Positions 43,813 to 55,393 of a stretch of 64,000 nt of DNA are shown in pieces. The position numbers and the translations under genes are program-made. This DNA comes from Henricia sp. BOLD:AAB3569 (lineage: Eukaryota > Echinodermata > Asteroidea > Spinulosida > Echinasteridae). The notes under the pieces were generated by a model. It did no database searches. It had not been told where the DNA came from and worked only from the letters and a program-made list of their open reading frames with translations. Each line of letters begins with the position of its first letter. The first letter of the stretch is position 1. Where the stretch lies: positions 310,001-374,000 of the forward strand of contig JBBELK010000482.1 in NCBI GenBank assembly GCA_037783545.1. The letters are read 5' to 3'.

Positions 43813-44215
43813 CAGGTTACGATGTCTCTAAACAGGGGGACTGAAACTTTCACATAATTTTCAAGCTATATTACCTTTTAATGGACGTCGAATTTAAGTC
43901 CATATATGCTTGACGTCTTCATTTACAGGAACGGGAGGTTTAAATGTCGTATATACCAAATTTGATGAAAAAAATAGTGAAATCTAAGGCACAACCTAAC
44001 GTTAAAGTTCAGAGAAATAAATAACAGCTGCCGTCGCTCACGCTTCGTGAAGTTTGGATAGGCTTGCGCGTGCGGCGCCACGATTTCAAGCACGCAATGC
44101 GCCGAGGCCATGTTCAGTTGCGACGCGCGCACGGCCGGCCGGCACGCGAACGCGGGACGACTACGCGCGCGGTGAGAACAAAATAAGCTGAACGTAACTT
44201 GGCTGTCTGTATATT

Positions 44216-45190
44216 AGTCCATGGGCCAGAGGCCAAAATTTCACTTATTGGTACCACCTGAGGTGGCAAAATCTAAATGCATTTTTTTGAAAGGTCTATG
44301 TCTAGGGATGATAAATTGATGTGATAGCAATCCCAGGGTGGCAGCTTAGTGGTAGAAAATGCCCACTTTTTAAGCCAAGTCAGAATGAAGCTTCTTCATA
44401 AATCCTTAGTACTTGGGTTAGGATATGGTTGAACAATTCGCAATTACACCATTATGCTTTGTTGTCTGATGATGAAACTTGGTCAAATTGTTGTTTAGCT
44501 ATAGCTTTTAAAAATGACGTCACGTAAAAAAAAAAAAAATTCTCTAGAGGGCGCTGTTCATAGACATATATAATGTGTTCATTTATTACACAATTTTGTT
44601 TAGATGCTAAACAGTATTTTAAACATTAATCTTTTGTTCGTGTCCCCTGTGAAACAAACCAAACTTAATTAATGGTTTAAAAGTGTTGGTTTAGGTATGT
44701 TTTAACTATTTAGACGGTAACATTAAAAAAATTGCCAGTATAGCACTTGTCTGAGTAACAGTATTGTCTATACATCATACATGTACACTGTAGTATTTAT
44801 ATTAGCGTCATGTGTTCATGTATGTTATCACCTATGTCTCAAATGTGCTTCCGAAGACATCACAAATTAAGTAACCATACTCCACGTGATGATGAAATTC
44901 ACATGACAAATTTATTGCCATGGCAACTATCTATAGAGGGCGCTATACTTGGATGATTATTTTGTACATGTATATGACACTAAATAAGAGCAACTTGTAT
45001 GACCATACAATATCCTGTGCACATAAATAACCTGCTCTTCAGTGGTGCATCTTGCCAGCTGCACTCTAAGGCAAATTGTATATGAAAAGTGACAGCTACA
45101 ATGTAGGGTTACTATTAAAAACAGATAGAAAGTTGGCAACAGCCAATTCATTTAGCTGCAGGGTTAACTTCATTGTGTTAGGGAACAGCG
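44216..45190. other. DNA between nested elements, no gene
   Basis: 44214-44300 matches 48200-48350 in inverted orientation (GTCCATGGGCCAGA, TTGGTACCACC). TCTAGAGGGCGCT and CTATAGAGGGCGCT occur at 44544 and 44931. Nothing else is recognised. Confidence 0.4.
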
Positions 45191-46255
45191 TGAGTCGATG
45201 GCAACCTCAATCTGCCCGATAATTCCGAGTGCCTATCCTGGGAAATACCAGAATCTTCAGGTTACACCGTTCTCAGATCCGAGATACCTCCGGTATCTCA
45301 AAACCGACTTGACCATTCTTGTCCTTTACACACGGAGTAACCAACTCCCTAACCCAACAAAATATTTGGAAAATCCATCTCCACCAAATACACTTGAATA
45401 ACGGAAATTTCCATTTAACTTTGGTGGAACACGTCACTGATCCTATAAACTCGGAAAGAAAAAAGACCAATTCGTTATCAAAAATAAATCAAAACATACA
45501 ATTAATCGGGATAGCCCATACAACAAAAATCAGGTAATTTACCAAAAACCCACACTCAAGGGTAACTATTGAAATTACCAAAAAAAAACTATACCTCAAA
45601 AATAGCTATCCCACCCAACGGATTCTTAAATTTAACGTGTACGAATGACACCAAATCCCAAAAATATAAACCGTGGAAATAAAAAATAAACAAAATAACA
45701 CAACACATCGGTAAAACTCCAACTATAAAGGACTACAACACATTGCAATTAACTCGATTTTGATTGCAAATACCCGAAAAAGGTCCTTTTCCACAAAATA
45801 GAAACACAATCCGATGATAAATTTCCACCTACGGATCACACGCAGATATCAGGATTTTCCTCTACTGAACAGGAACACTCATTGGACAACGGAACCAAAC
45901 AATGGGAGGTCACGCAGAGCATGATGCATCCACGCCGCATAAAGAGCTGGGGAAACCCACACCAAACCAACTAACTGCAACAATGACGTGGTCGAAACAC
46001 ACCAGGCCTGTCAAGCCAGCAATGTGTCTCACCTTAACCTTATATACAACAGACACATCGCCAAACTTTGACCATAACCTAGACCAACTAAAAGCAGAAA
46101 TTGCGCAAAAAAAGCGCAAAAAATAGATCTCTAAACTCAAAACAAGAGATAAACGCCTTGACAAAAATTACCCTAACAATATAACATAAACAGCAGCATA
46201 TCGTTATATTCATACCGAAACGCCTAAAAAATGTCAAGGCTAAACAAAACTCAAA
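45190..46255. other. A/C-rich tract of unknown nature
   Basis: The plus strand is strongly enriched in A and C with few G, unlike its neighbours. It resumes at 47647-47930 after the GC-rich inverted repeat, as if one retroelement-like or RNA-derived tract had been split. No recognisable protein is encoded; a 74-codon plus frame ends in a basic QKKRKK tail. Confidence 0.4.
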
Positions 46256-46261
46256 GAAACT

Positions 46262-47646
46262 AATGCTACGTTTACACCATGTCCCTGGCAGTCCCGGCGC
46301 CCCGGTAGAGGAGCACCGTGGAGGCACCGGGATGGACGTCGGGGAGCGTGAATGACCGTAGCTCACCCTTTCCACCGGCCAGTGAGCAGCTCTGTCAAAT
46401 TTTGGCCTGGCAGTCCCGGCACTAATGAGAATCGTCCTGGGCCGCAGTGGGACGGAGCTTCCGTCACAGGGCATGACGGACCGTAGTGTGCCTTGACTCA
46501 CTGGGGTGTGGCACCGTGGGGTGTCGGGACCTCTGATCGCGGCCTGTGCCTCACGCTCCGCCACGTTTGGAAGCCCGGCACCCCACGGTCTGCCAGGGCC
46601 CGTCACGGTAGTGGCCACAGCATGGTGTGAATGCGGCCCGGTGAGCTGCGGTGCGCCAAGGTGTGTGACGGTTGTTGCTCACAAGAGATAGTATGAGTGC
46701 AGCAAGGATACATGCAAGCACCATATCTACTTGTGTGGGCACTGTGCACGATGACGACGAATATGAAGATGACAACGATGATGCAATGAGGATGATGTTG
46801 CTGCGGCAGCGCAGTGAAAATGAAGGTGTGGAGCGCACTATTTATACCCACCGGGGCTCACCGGGAGACCACCGGGAGACCACCGGGGCGTGAAACGTGA
46901 CAGCTGCCACGTTCAGTCGCAGGGCACCGCAGCAGACCCTCGCACACTGTCGGGAACGTATTTGGCCGGGACAACAAACGTGACACGAACGGGACGGACT
47001 TGAGGCACCGCATCAGAACTTAGCAGGCCGGCCTGAGACGTGGACCATGGCATGGAGTGACCATGTCCCCGGCAGTCCCGGCGCCCCGGTTTGTCCAAAA
47101 CGTGGCGTGCCGTGGAACGTTTATTGTCTTTTTATTACTTTGGCTCGACTCGGCCCTAGTTGGGCCGGTGTGTTGCGTTCTACCACGGTGCGTTACGTCC
47201 CGGTACGGAAAGCGTGGCGCGCCGTGCCGGTTCCTGGCCGCGAGGCAGACGGCGCGCCCCGGAACCGGGACGGCGCGCTACGTTTCAAGCGCCGTTCCAC
47301 TACGGATGGGTCCACGTCCCAGGCCGGCCTGCTAAGTTCTGATGCGGTGCCTCACGTCCGTCCCGTTCGTGTTACGTTTGTTGTCCCGGCCCAATACGTT
47401 CCCGACGGTGTGCGAGGGTCTGCTGCGGCGCCCTGCGACTGAACGTGGCAGCTGTCACGTTTCACGCCCCGGTGGTCACCCGGAGGTCTCCCGGTGAGCC
47501 CCGGTGTGTATAAATAGTGCGCTCCACACCTTCATTTTCACTTCGTCCTGGAGCGCTGCCGCAGCAACATCATCATCATCGTTGGCGCACCGCAGCTCAC
47601 TGGGCCGCATTCACACCATGCTGTGGCCACTACCGCGACGGGCCCT
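46262..47646. mobile_element. GC-rich inverted-repeat element, about 1.4 kb
   Basis: 46597-47045 and 47318-47646 are inverted copies (AGGGCCCGTC.CGGTAGTGGC, TGAGCTGCGGTGCGCCA, AACGTGACAGCTGCCACGTT). The left arm holds about 130 bp of extra sequence. TATAAATA occurs in each arm (minus strand near 46838, plus strand near 47509) pointing outward. The 270-bp centre is CpG-dense. ACCATGTCCC.GGCAGTCCCG occurs both at 46274 and 47062. It interrupts an A/C-rich tract. Frames of up to 176 codons reflect GC content and show no known domain. Confidence 0.72.
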
Positions 47647-47726
47647 AAACAAAATAACAAAAGCTGGTTCTATCGCTCTCAAGGTTTACCCAAATGCGAG
47701 GTAATCCGATTCATTTTGAATCAACC

Positions 47727-47761
47727 CGCAACTGATGAAGGGCAGACGGAAGCCCAGAAAG
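47727..47761 (+). ncRNA. Hammerhead-like core motif (degenerate)
   Basis: CTGATGA, a stem GGGC..GCCC, then A and GAAA follow in hammerhead ribozyme order. A further small TAGC..GCTA hairpin comes directly after. Such motifs occur in Penelope-like elements and retrozymes. The stem I pairing and cleavage triplet are not convincing, so it is probably a relic or chance. Confidence 0.25.
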
Positions 47762-47985
47762 CTAGCTCTTGCTAAACCTAAAGGAACTGAAAAACGTTCA
47801 TTTACTCGCACAACTAAAAACCGGGGAAACTCTCCCATACCAGTAATATAGAATTAACCCAGTAAAAACGGTACAATTGGACAAAATACAAATTTGGAAT
47901 AAAATAATATCACATTTTATTTCAAATAATCAAAACAAGTCAATCAGAACGCCTGTGTCACTGAATTGGTAAGAGCCTTCACCCA

Positions 47986-48022
47986 GCCCCCACCCCCCCC
48001 CCCCCACCCCCCCCCCCCCCCG
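47986..48022. repeat. Poly-C tract
   Basis: Long C runs interrupted by single A residues on the plus strand. Confidence 0.85.
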
Positions 48023-48199
48023 CCTCCCCCTTACAAATTTATAGTAACAATCAACATACTGGCATAGGATTCATTGTTCACCAACTGCTTGTCTGTATTT
48101 TATTGACATAACCACCTGCAGTAACAGCGTAATTAATATTATGCCAACCCATATGCCAAAGGATGTAGATATAATGGAATTATCATGTAACTTAATGGC

Positions 48200-48511
48200 A
48201 AAACACAAAACTAAGAAAAACAGAGACTAAGCTGCTCATTTGGAGATGCTATCACATGGTTTTGTACTTAGGTCGATCCTACAAAGCATTTGGCACCCTT
48301 AATGTTTTGCCACCTTGGGTGGTACCAATATCTGGTCTGGCCCATGGACTATATAGTAGGGATTTTTTGTGCACAAATGTATAGCAAATTAGAGTGACAT
48401 TTTGCCGTTTTCCTCCGGAATATGAAGTTCGGTGATGTGTAGTGGATTTCTAAACCCGGCAATCCCAAAGATTAGGACACATGGAACTTTGTTAGCACAT
48501 TACCGGCTTCC
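48200..48511. repeat. Right arm of the 7-kb inverted pair, with intact target site
   Basis: This is the reverse complement of 41412-41575 joined to 44214-44300 without the 2.6-kb element. The junction is CCCATGGACTATATAGTAGG. Confidence 0.82.
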
Positions 48512-48675
48512 AGCACAAGGTAGAAATATTGAATTATTTTGTTACAAAAATTTTCCCCCTGTTTTGGGCACTTCATACCAGTAGTATGCGGTACAGAGTC
48601 CAACCTGGGCTATAGCTACTCACACTGATTTCGTTACACGTTAAGAACCAAAACGAATGTGCACATAGTATCCTG

Positions 48676-49355
48676 GGGCGGTATTCACAAAACTCAATCT
48701 AAGCGGGGTACTTAAGTCTGTCTTAAATCTAAGCACCCCGCTAAGATAAGTGGGGCACTCAACTTCGTATTCACAAAAGATTTAAGCGCCCCGCTTACCT
48801 TAGTGGTGTACTTAATCAATCAGTGCACGCTTAACTCTGCACGTCATAAAGTCTCTGCAATCAAAGCAGCGCAGACCACGCGCGGACGTTTCAAAAAATT
48901 CGATTACTACGCGCGTGCATCATACGCGCACATTACGCGCGTGTCGTGCACATACGCGTGCACGTACCACAAGTAGACGATGTGCTATGCGGTAGTCATT
49001 TGTCAGTGGCGAACAAAGACGAAAAACGAAGGTTTTTTAAGGTCAGTAAGAATAGAAATTGAAATCTTTTGTAATCTCCCAATGTCTAAATTGTTTAGGC
49101 GTTCTCTAATCAATCATATAGCCGTTTTTCGATAACACACTTGGCAGAAAAAACAATGCAATTGCAGACGGTTGACCCAGCGTTAAATGCACTTAAGACA
49201 GGTCAGACCACACTTAAGTTTAAGTCTCAAAAATAAGCGGGCCACTAAACGAAAACGCGCTGTGAATACCACTTAACTTTATGATTTGACTTAAGTCTAG
49301 AATTTAAGCGGGGCGCTTAAATTTCATGACTTAAGTCGTTTTGTGAATACCGCCC
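48676..49355. mobile_element. CTG-flanked palindromic element, family P-b (copy 2)
   Basis: GGGCGGTATTCACAAAACTC and its mirror, with CTG at 48673-48675 and 49356-49358. It is closely similar to 33697-34864 but without the nested family P-c insert, and keeps the right-hand ACTTAAGTCGTTTTGTGAAT lost in that copy. Confidence 0.85.
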
Positions 49356-49785
49356 CTGGCGTCATGGGTTTTCGATCGGATATTAACGGGAAAATTTCTC
49401 AGAAACCAAAACAGCAAATATCTTAAAACAATTTTACCCACGTTTAAACACTATCCTTGAAGTATATATTCCACAACGGACCATAAAGTTTCTGCTTTTT
49501 TTCTTTTCTCAAATTGCCCGACAGCGATAAGCTCTGCATGCGCCACGGTGATAGCAGTGTCACATGTTTTCGATCGTTCGTTTGATGGTCGATTTCTGTT
49601 GACGTATGGCGTGCCAAGTGTTTCAAATTGAGCAACACCCAAGTTCAGAAGCTGGCCTACTTTTCTGTCAGTAAATAAATGAACTTCTAACGGTTTTGTA
49701 AGCGGTGTCGCAGAATACGCTGCGAAGTTTAGCAGTGCATGGTTGGAGCAGGCGCGTAAAACAAAGTAAAACAAAGGTTCTGCGT

Positions 49786-50104
49786 TAAGCCCAATTCATA
49801 CTCGTTCGGCGACCAACATGCGGAACGGAAATTTTGTCCGCCGCAGTTGCGGCGAGTAGAGTCAAACAAGTTCAACAGTGCGCGGTCAGTCCGCATCTTA
49901 GCGGGCGGGTCGTTTCCACCCGTTTCTATGCGCGCGCTCTGAATTAAAACGCGCATACAAAGTGCGCCGCAGAGCCCGTTTATACCTCGGCGACTACTAT
50001 GCGCAAAGCGGATTTTTAGGATCGCGTGAAAACTCTGCGGCGACTACACTCGGCGAGTGTGCGGCGAGTGAGTTCGGCGGTAAAGTATGAACCTAGCTTT
50101 AGGA
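49786..50104. mobile_element. TIR element with TTAA/TTTA target and CpG-rich interior
   Basis: The ends AAGCCCAATTCATACTCGTT and TAAAGTATGAACCTAGCTT are imperfect inverted repeats. The interior is rich in GGCGA/TCGCC and GCGGCGACTAC words in both orientations. Confidence 0.5.
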
Positions 50105-50497
50105 TTCCTCCCAAGCGCGTTCAAAAAAGATATAAGAATTTGTTGGATTTGGCACGCAATCGTACCTGCACGAATGACGGGACCTTGAGCGATCTGATAA
50201 TGCTTTTGGTGCTGTTTGGTGGAATATTTGATAAAAGATCACGTCCGTATGATACACTTGATTAAAAATCCAAAAGTGTGATAGTGGTTTTAACCAAAAA
50301 TACACATTTTGCAAAGTTTGAAAGATAACTCATGCCAGGTAATTTGATTTGCAGCAAGTTGAAGGCACAGACAAGCGACCGGTTCACGGTTTGCAAAACC
50401 GCCACAAATCACGGTGGATCTCGTACAGTCCGGCGGTAAATCAGTGTTAAATTTGCTGATCGAAAACACATGACGATCGAAAACATATGACGGCACG

Positions 50498-50560
50498 GCC
50501 CAGGTTGGACTCCGTACCGCATATACTACATATGCAATGAAGACAACGTCCAACCTGGGC
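50498..50560. mobile_element. 63-bp minimal TIR element
   Basis: GCCCAGGTTGGACTCCGTAC begins and CGTCCAACCTGGGC ends. Almost nothing but the two termini of the 42691-43021 family remains. Confidence 0.65.
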
Positions 50561-50644
50561 CAACAGTCACAGTAATTTAAACAGATAAAGAAGTCCCTTT
50601 CAACAAAAGGGGTTAATAAGTGCCAAAACATGGCAGTGGCACGA

Positions 50645-50745
50645 TTGTGGCGTTTTTCCAAATCTCGACTTGGGCTCAGGCTCAGGCTCCATGTAAACCA
50701 CATGAAGCCAGAGCCTGAGCCTGAGCCCAAGTCAAGATTTGTGAA
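50645..50745. repeat. Foldback of about 100 bp
   Basis: The arms CTTGGGCTCAGGCTCAGGCT and its mirror AGCCTGAGCCTGAGCCCAAG meet near CATGTAAACCACATG. Outer CCAAATCTCGA / TCAAGATTTG also pair. Confidence 0.8.
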
Positions 50746-50815
50746 AAGGCCCAGATCTCCTGGAGACTTTCGAGGAATTATTGAATTGGTCTGTAAAACT
50801 TTAACAGGAGCTTGC

Positions 50816-51238
50816 ATTGGCGGATCCCGGGGGCGATATTTTTCCGTACCGCTGTTTAGCGAACATTGCTTCTGATTGGTTTAACCCCCATGCATACTGA
50901 TGTGTTTTGTCGATTAACTACCTAAACATAACCCTACACCATACCACACTCTTTCCTCAATTAATAGTGAAAACAATTAATTCGACTCAAAGGAGATTCA
51001 AACCTGCAATCTCTCGATTGATAGTACTACGTCTTAACCACTAGACTACCAAACGCCTCGACAAATCCTTAAATTTTCTTCCTTATATCCTTTTATTTAA
51101 TAACTCTTGAAGGCGCTATATATAGAAAATATGAATATTCATTTACAATGCACCAATCAAACGCCTCGATGAAGCCCTATAGCGAATATGTGGTACGGAA
51201 AACAATATCGCATCCCGGGGGTGCTATAGCCGCCCACC
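50816..51238. mobile_element. TIR element enclosing a tRNA-like core
   Basis: TTGGCGGATCCCGGGGGCGA at the left and a related CCCGGGGGTGCTATAGCCGC at the right are mirrored, together with CCGTACC. In its centre (50984-51060, minus strand) is a tRNA-like sequence with A box AGTCTAGTGGTTAAGACG and B box GCAGGTTTGAATC. A copy of the same GGCGGAT..CTATAGCACCCC end occurs at 63785-63825. Confidence 0.5.
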
Positions 51239-51288
51239 CGCTAAAATACACCTTATCGACGTTCTCAGGGCATCACGGGATTGGATAA

Positions 51289-52520
51289 CAAATTGCAAAC
51301 GAGGCTGGCAATTTTCACACAAACCTATGGGGCTCTGGGGACATGACATTGGGCCGAATTCATAAAAACTAGCAATTGCTTTTTGTAGGCTTTTGCTTAC
51401 ATCTTCATACATAAAAATAAGCAGTTGCTAGCAAGCAAAAGTGTCTAGTTTTAAGCAAAAGCAAAAGCTTGTTTCTTGCAAGCAAATGCCACCTTGATTA
51501 GCAATTGCCTAAATACGTATACATAACAACAACCTTTTGCTTGTGTTATTCAGCAATTGCTTGCAGTGTTACAAGATCCTTACATGGTAGCTTGACCTCT
51601 TACTTGTTCGTGATTTTACAAACAACCAGAGGATTTCATCATGTTTATGCCTGTTAGAGATGACCGGACTCGGCCTAAGGTTTACAAACCAAGGATTAAT
51701 CGAGAAGAAATCTCCAATCCAACTTATCGTAAATTGTTTTGTTTCAACAAACAAAATGCATGTTGAACGGCTACATGGCGCAAAAATTATGCCTGAGAAT
51801 GGTAGGATACCCCGGATGAGGATTAAAAGCAAACCCATCCGTCTATACAAAGCCGTTACATAACATGCGTGCCTCTTGATGAATAGCGCTATTGTTCAGA
51901 TCCCCCAAGCAATTGCTGAGGAAGCCTAAGAAAAAGCTCTCCGCCAAAGCAAAGGGTTAAGAATACGTTTTCAAGCAATTGCTTTTGCGTTTGCTTCTGC
52001 TTGATGAGCTTGTGCTTTTGCTCGGTGCTTCTTCTTATTAGCAGTTGCTAGTTTTTATGAATTCGGCCCATTGTTCATGGATTTTATTCTCATTTCTGTG
52101 AAGCGATTGACATGTGATCTTCCCACACGTTCTTCATTAAAGGAAAGATGCAACTTTTGACAAATATAATTTGTATTATAACTGTAGTAAACTGAAATAA
52201 AATGAGAAAATTTAAAATAATGCACAGCACCAGTTTGTACTTTACAAAATAATGCACCTGATTGGCTCTAACGTGGTAGCTCAACCCTGGCTCAACCAAT
52301 CGTGACAGCCCTTCTATAATGCTACAAACTGGCACCGTTCAAAAAGTCGAGTTTTCTTAGTTTATTTCATCCAAACTCAATTAAAATAAAAATTATATTT
52401 GTCAAAAATTGCATCTTTCCTTGATCAAAAGCGTGTGGGAAGATCACATGTCAATCGCTTCACAGAAATGAGAATGAAATTAAAGAACGTTGTCATGTCC
52501 CCATAGATTTGTGTGAAAAT
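51289..52520. repeat. Foldback split by a P-type MITE
   Basis: 51289-51350 and 52073-52165 together are the inverted counterpart of about 52385-52550 (GGGATTGGAT, TTTTCACACAAA, GAAGCGATTGACATGTGATC). The outer copy lacks the insert, so it shows the target as ..GACATGACAACG.. A purine-rich AGAAGGGGAGAGAT stretch follows to 52620. Confidence 0.7.
51351..52069. mobile_element. Palindromic MITE, family P-f (nested)
   Basis: GGGCCGAATTCATAAAAACT and its mirror, with ATT on both sides (51348-51350 and 52070-52072). AGCAATTGCT and AGCAAAAGC words fill the subterminal regions in both orientations. It has the same end style as P-b, P-c and P-e, but the flanking triplet is ATT rather than CWG. Confidence 0.78.
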
Positions 52521-52895
52521 TCCCAGCTTCATTTGTCATCCAATCCCATTATACAGGAGGAAAAAAGAAGGGGAGAGATTAGAAGGGGAGAGATGGAAGA
52601 ATGTATACTCCCCTTCCCATATAGTCAATGTTAGTAGTCCAGGTAATATCACGTTTAATATTGTAACATTGGGACGTGAGTTTTGAAAAAATATTGGCTC
52701 TCGATCTCTATTGGAATAATGATTTTCGCTACTGACATTATTTCTGAATTAGGTACAAACAGTTTTCTTTAATCATCGCATACAGACTGGTTCCCATACC
52801 TCATATTCCACATATGACGAACACAAATATGATGACCGGTACCCGTCACGTCTTATAGCTAACATGACGTCATGCATTCATTTATAGAAGCGCAC

Positions 52896-53383
52896 TTAGG
52901 GTTGCATACAAGTAAATAGGGCTCCCATAGGAACCAATGCTAAATGCCCCATTTTCAAAAATCATTTAAAAATACTCACAACTCTCTCAGCTTCTCAGGA
53001 CAACAACCAAAATACTCATTGAAGTCTCATCTTTTCAATTCTGTTCAATTTTATGAGGGTAATCCGTCACTTTTATTCCCTAATTTGCACTTGAAACAAA
53101 ACTATCCCTGCAACAGTGAAAATTGCTAAACAGACCAGCGTCCATTTTGGAACAAAGGCACATACGCTACTAGGCAAAATAGGGCCACTTTTAGGAGCTA
53201 CAGTGTCTAAAATGTTTGTAGTTGGAAGAAAAAATACCCCACATCGCGGCGATAGTCGTCACATTCTACACAAGACCACACTCGTTCAGCTCGCAATTCT
53301 CTCTAATATAAAAGAATTTGAGGGCATACAAAACATTCATGAGCTCGGCGCACAGATCTTGCCTTTTTTCTTGTGTGCACCCT
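52896..53383. mobile_element. 488-bp element with 11-bp TSD, copy B only
   Basis: TAGAAGCGCAC occurs at 52885-52895 and 53384-53394. The ends TTAGGGTTGCATACAAG and CTTGTGTGCACCCT are imperfect inverted repeats. Copy A has a single AGAAGCGCAC. A long TSD with TIR would suit a Mutator-like element. Small frames inside show no motif. Confidence 0.72.
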
Positions 53384-54547
53384 TAGAAGCGCACCGTTAA
53401 TTTTTAAAGCACGCTGCGCATAACCACAGCCAGTATATAACAATTAAGTATATAGTACAACACAAGCGCATGTGTCTTTTGGTCTTCTTAAGATGGTGGA
53501 CGAAGACAGTTTTCTGCCCGATAATAATACGAATGATAAAACAACACACCAAGGAATGATCAAAATTGGTTAAAATAATATCGCATACCGGTATAGCTGC
53601 AGCTCGTACCTTGAAGCCGCCATGGCTCGCTAGCTGCTTCTTATTAATTAAATTACTATGAATTAAAACCCCCACCCCATCACTCGTACCCCAACCCTCC
53701 AACAAAAAGAATTGGGAAGTTGATCTTGTGTGCAAAACATGAAAAATGTCCAAGTGTTTTCTCACAAAACCTTAATTTTTTCCATGTTTTTTCTATCAAA
53801 TCGGCACATTCCAATGCTAGATGAGTCATTAAAAAAACAATTCTGATCAACTTCCTAACTCTTAGCCATGGGGATCTACCCCCAATACCTCCTCCCCAAT
53901 CACCCCCACCCTTAATGCCCCCACCCCATCATCCCCAATCCCTATACCCAGCACTATATATGACAAAGTGACTCCCAAAACGCACCTATACATGTACATC
54001 AACTAACTCTTCCCTCTAAACACACCAACTTCTCATAAAACCTGAAAGGAATTCCTTTACAATTCCTTGGATGTTTGAGGCACAATGGCGCTGCATTTGC
54101 CAACCCCAAACACATTAACAAAATACTTTAACAAAAAACTTTAACGTTTTGAGCGGGCGGACGGGCGGAATTTGGTATTACATAGGCTCGCCCCTGCTTC
54201 GCAGCTCGCCAAAAATTTAGTTTTAAAATGCATATAGATTTGAAGAGAATGTATACATTTTAAACGCAACAGTCTGCTTTCTTATACAAAAGACACTACA
54301 TTAAAAAGCTATAAAAGACCCTTGCACCAAGCTCATTTAAAGAGCGTGTTCAGATTTTACCAGAAAATGGATTTCGTTTTAACCTGGGAATCATATAAAA
54401 TAACTTCCCAAAAATACTGTCAATGGGAAGAAAACAGGTAATTTAAATTCTCCAATTTGGATGTAGAAGAAGCAAAAAGGTCGGTGTAATTACTGCACTG
54501 CCTTATGGAACCAGCACTTGTAAAAACATGCATGTGCACAAGCATCT

Positions 54548-54645
54548 TCAATCTGACTGGACAATTGTAAGAACCGTTTTTGTTCCAGTCAAGACCGCAG
54601 TACGGACGCCGGGGCCTTTTAGTTCGCCAATACCAAGATACATGT
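54548..54645 (-). CDS. Copy B exon 8 (C-terminal exon)
   Basis: Acceptor TTTCTTTGCAG. The exon reads MYLGIGELKGPGVRTAV, LTGTKTVLTIVQSD and TGA (54548-54550). Compared with A the protein ends one residue later and several surface residues differ while YLGIG, AVLT and VLT are kept. Confidence 0.75.
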
Positions 54646-55269
54646 CTGCAAAGAAACACAACATTTTACATCTTACTTCTATAGTTCTAACCAGTCAATC
54701 AAACTGAGTCCACATGACCATTTTTGACCAATCACAACAGAGCTATAAGCAGACAGCACCCACATGGGGCCATTTTAGCACAAACATTTGCTAAGCACAG
54801 AATTTCTTTGCTTTGTAAAATGTGTTACAAGCCAAAATTGTATACATGTCCAATTGTGGGTTTTATTTTTAGAAACAGCAGCAAAATATTATAAATACAC
54901 ATGCGATTTTGGCTGGAAACCCAATTTTGCGAAGTGGCGAATTCTGAAATTGACCTTTTTTTCGTATATGGTCATTTAATCTCACCCTCAAAACTGATGA
55001 AACTCACTTGGATAAATTTGTCAGGCCTTGTTTACATGATGTGAATTTTTGGTTATTCAAGATTAAAAGTAGGCAGTTTCTTTTTTGACACGTAGGCCTA
55101 GTACATGTGTAGTTTCGTCAATGTACACGCACTTAAACACACTCACACATAGCAATTCTTTTTTTGGAATTGGAGTTGACTCCAAAAATGCTGGAGTTGC
55201 CCAAGGCTACTATCGACCCTGTAGCATATATTTTTTTGAAATATAAAAACAAATTCTCCAATGAATCTG

Positions 55270-55386
55270 CAGCCGATTTCAGGAAACTTTACGCAATTGC
55301 GCAAGTCCACTTACGCCATTACTCGCGCAATAATTTATGGCGTAAGTGGACTTGCACAATTGCGTAAAGTTTCGTGAAATCGGCTG
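55270..55386. mobile_element. CTG-flanked palindromic MITE, family P-a (copy 3), copy B only
   Basis: CAGCCGATTTCAGGAAAC and GTTTCGTGAAATCGGCTG-like ends. CTG lies at 55267-55269 and 55387-55389. Copy A has a single CTG (26667-26669). Confidence 0.82.
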
Positions 55387-55393
55387 CTGCATG

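Larger units (their letters stand above)
41576..44211. mobile_element. 2.6-kb element with about 370-bp terminal inverted repeats
   Basis: TACAGACAGCCAAGTTACG opens and its mirror closes the element. The arms (41576-41945 and about 43850-44211) include a CpG-rich GCGCGCGTAGTC segment and TTTAACGTTAGGTTGTGCC. TA flanks both ends. The unoccupied target exists inverted at 48341-48361 (CCCATGGACTATATAGTAGG). Nested inside are an element with GCCCAGGTTGGAC ends (about 42691-43021) and the P-type palindrome at 43287-43812. TA target choice would fit Tc1/mariner-like elements, but that is inference. Confidence 0.8.

Noticed and set aside
46088..46618. 176-codon minus-strand frame and neighbouring frames in the GC-rich block
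   Set aside because: High GC lowers stop frequency, the arms are inverted copies, and no domain or motif can be recognised.
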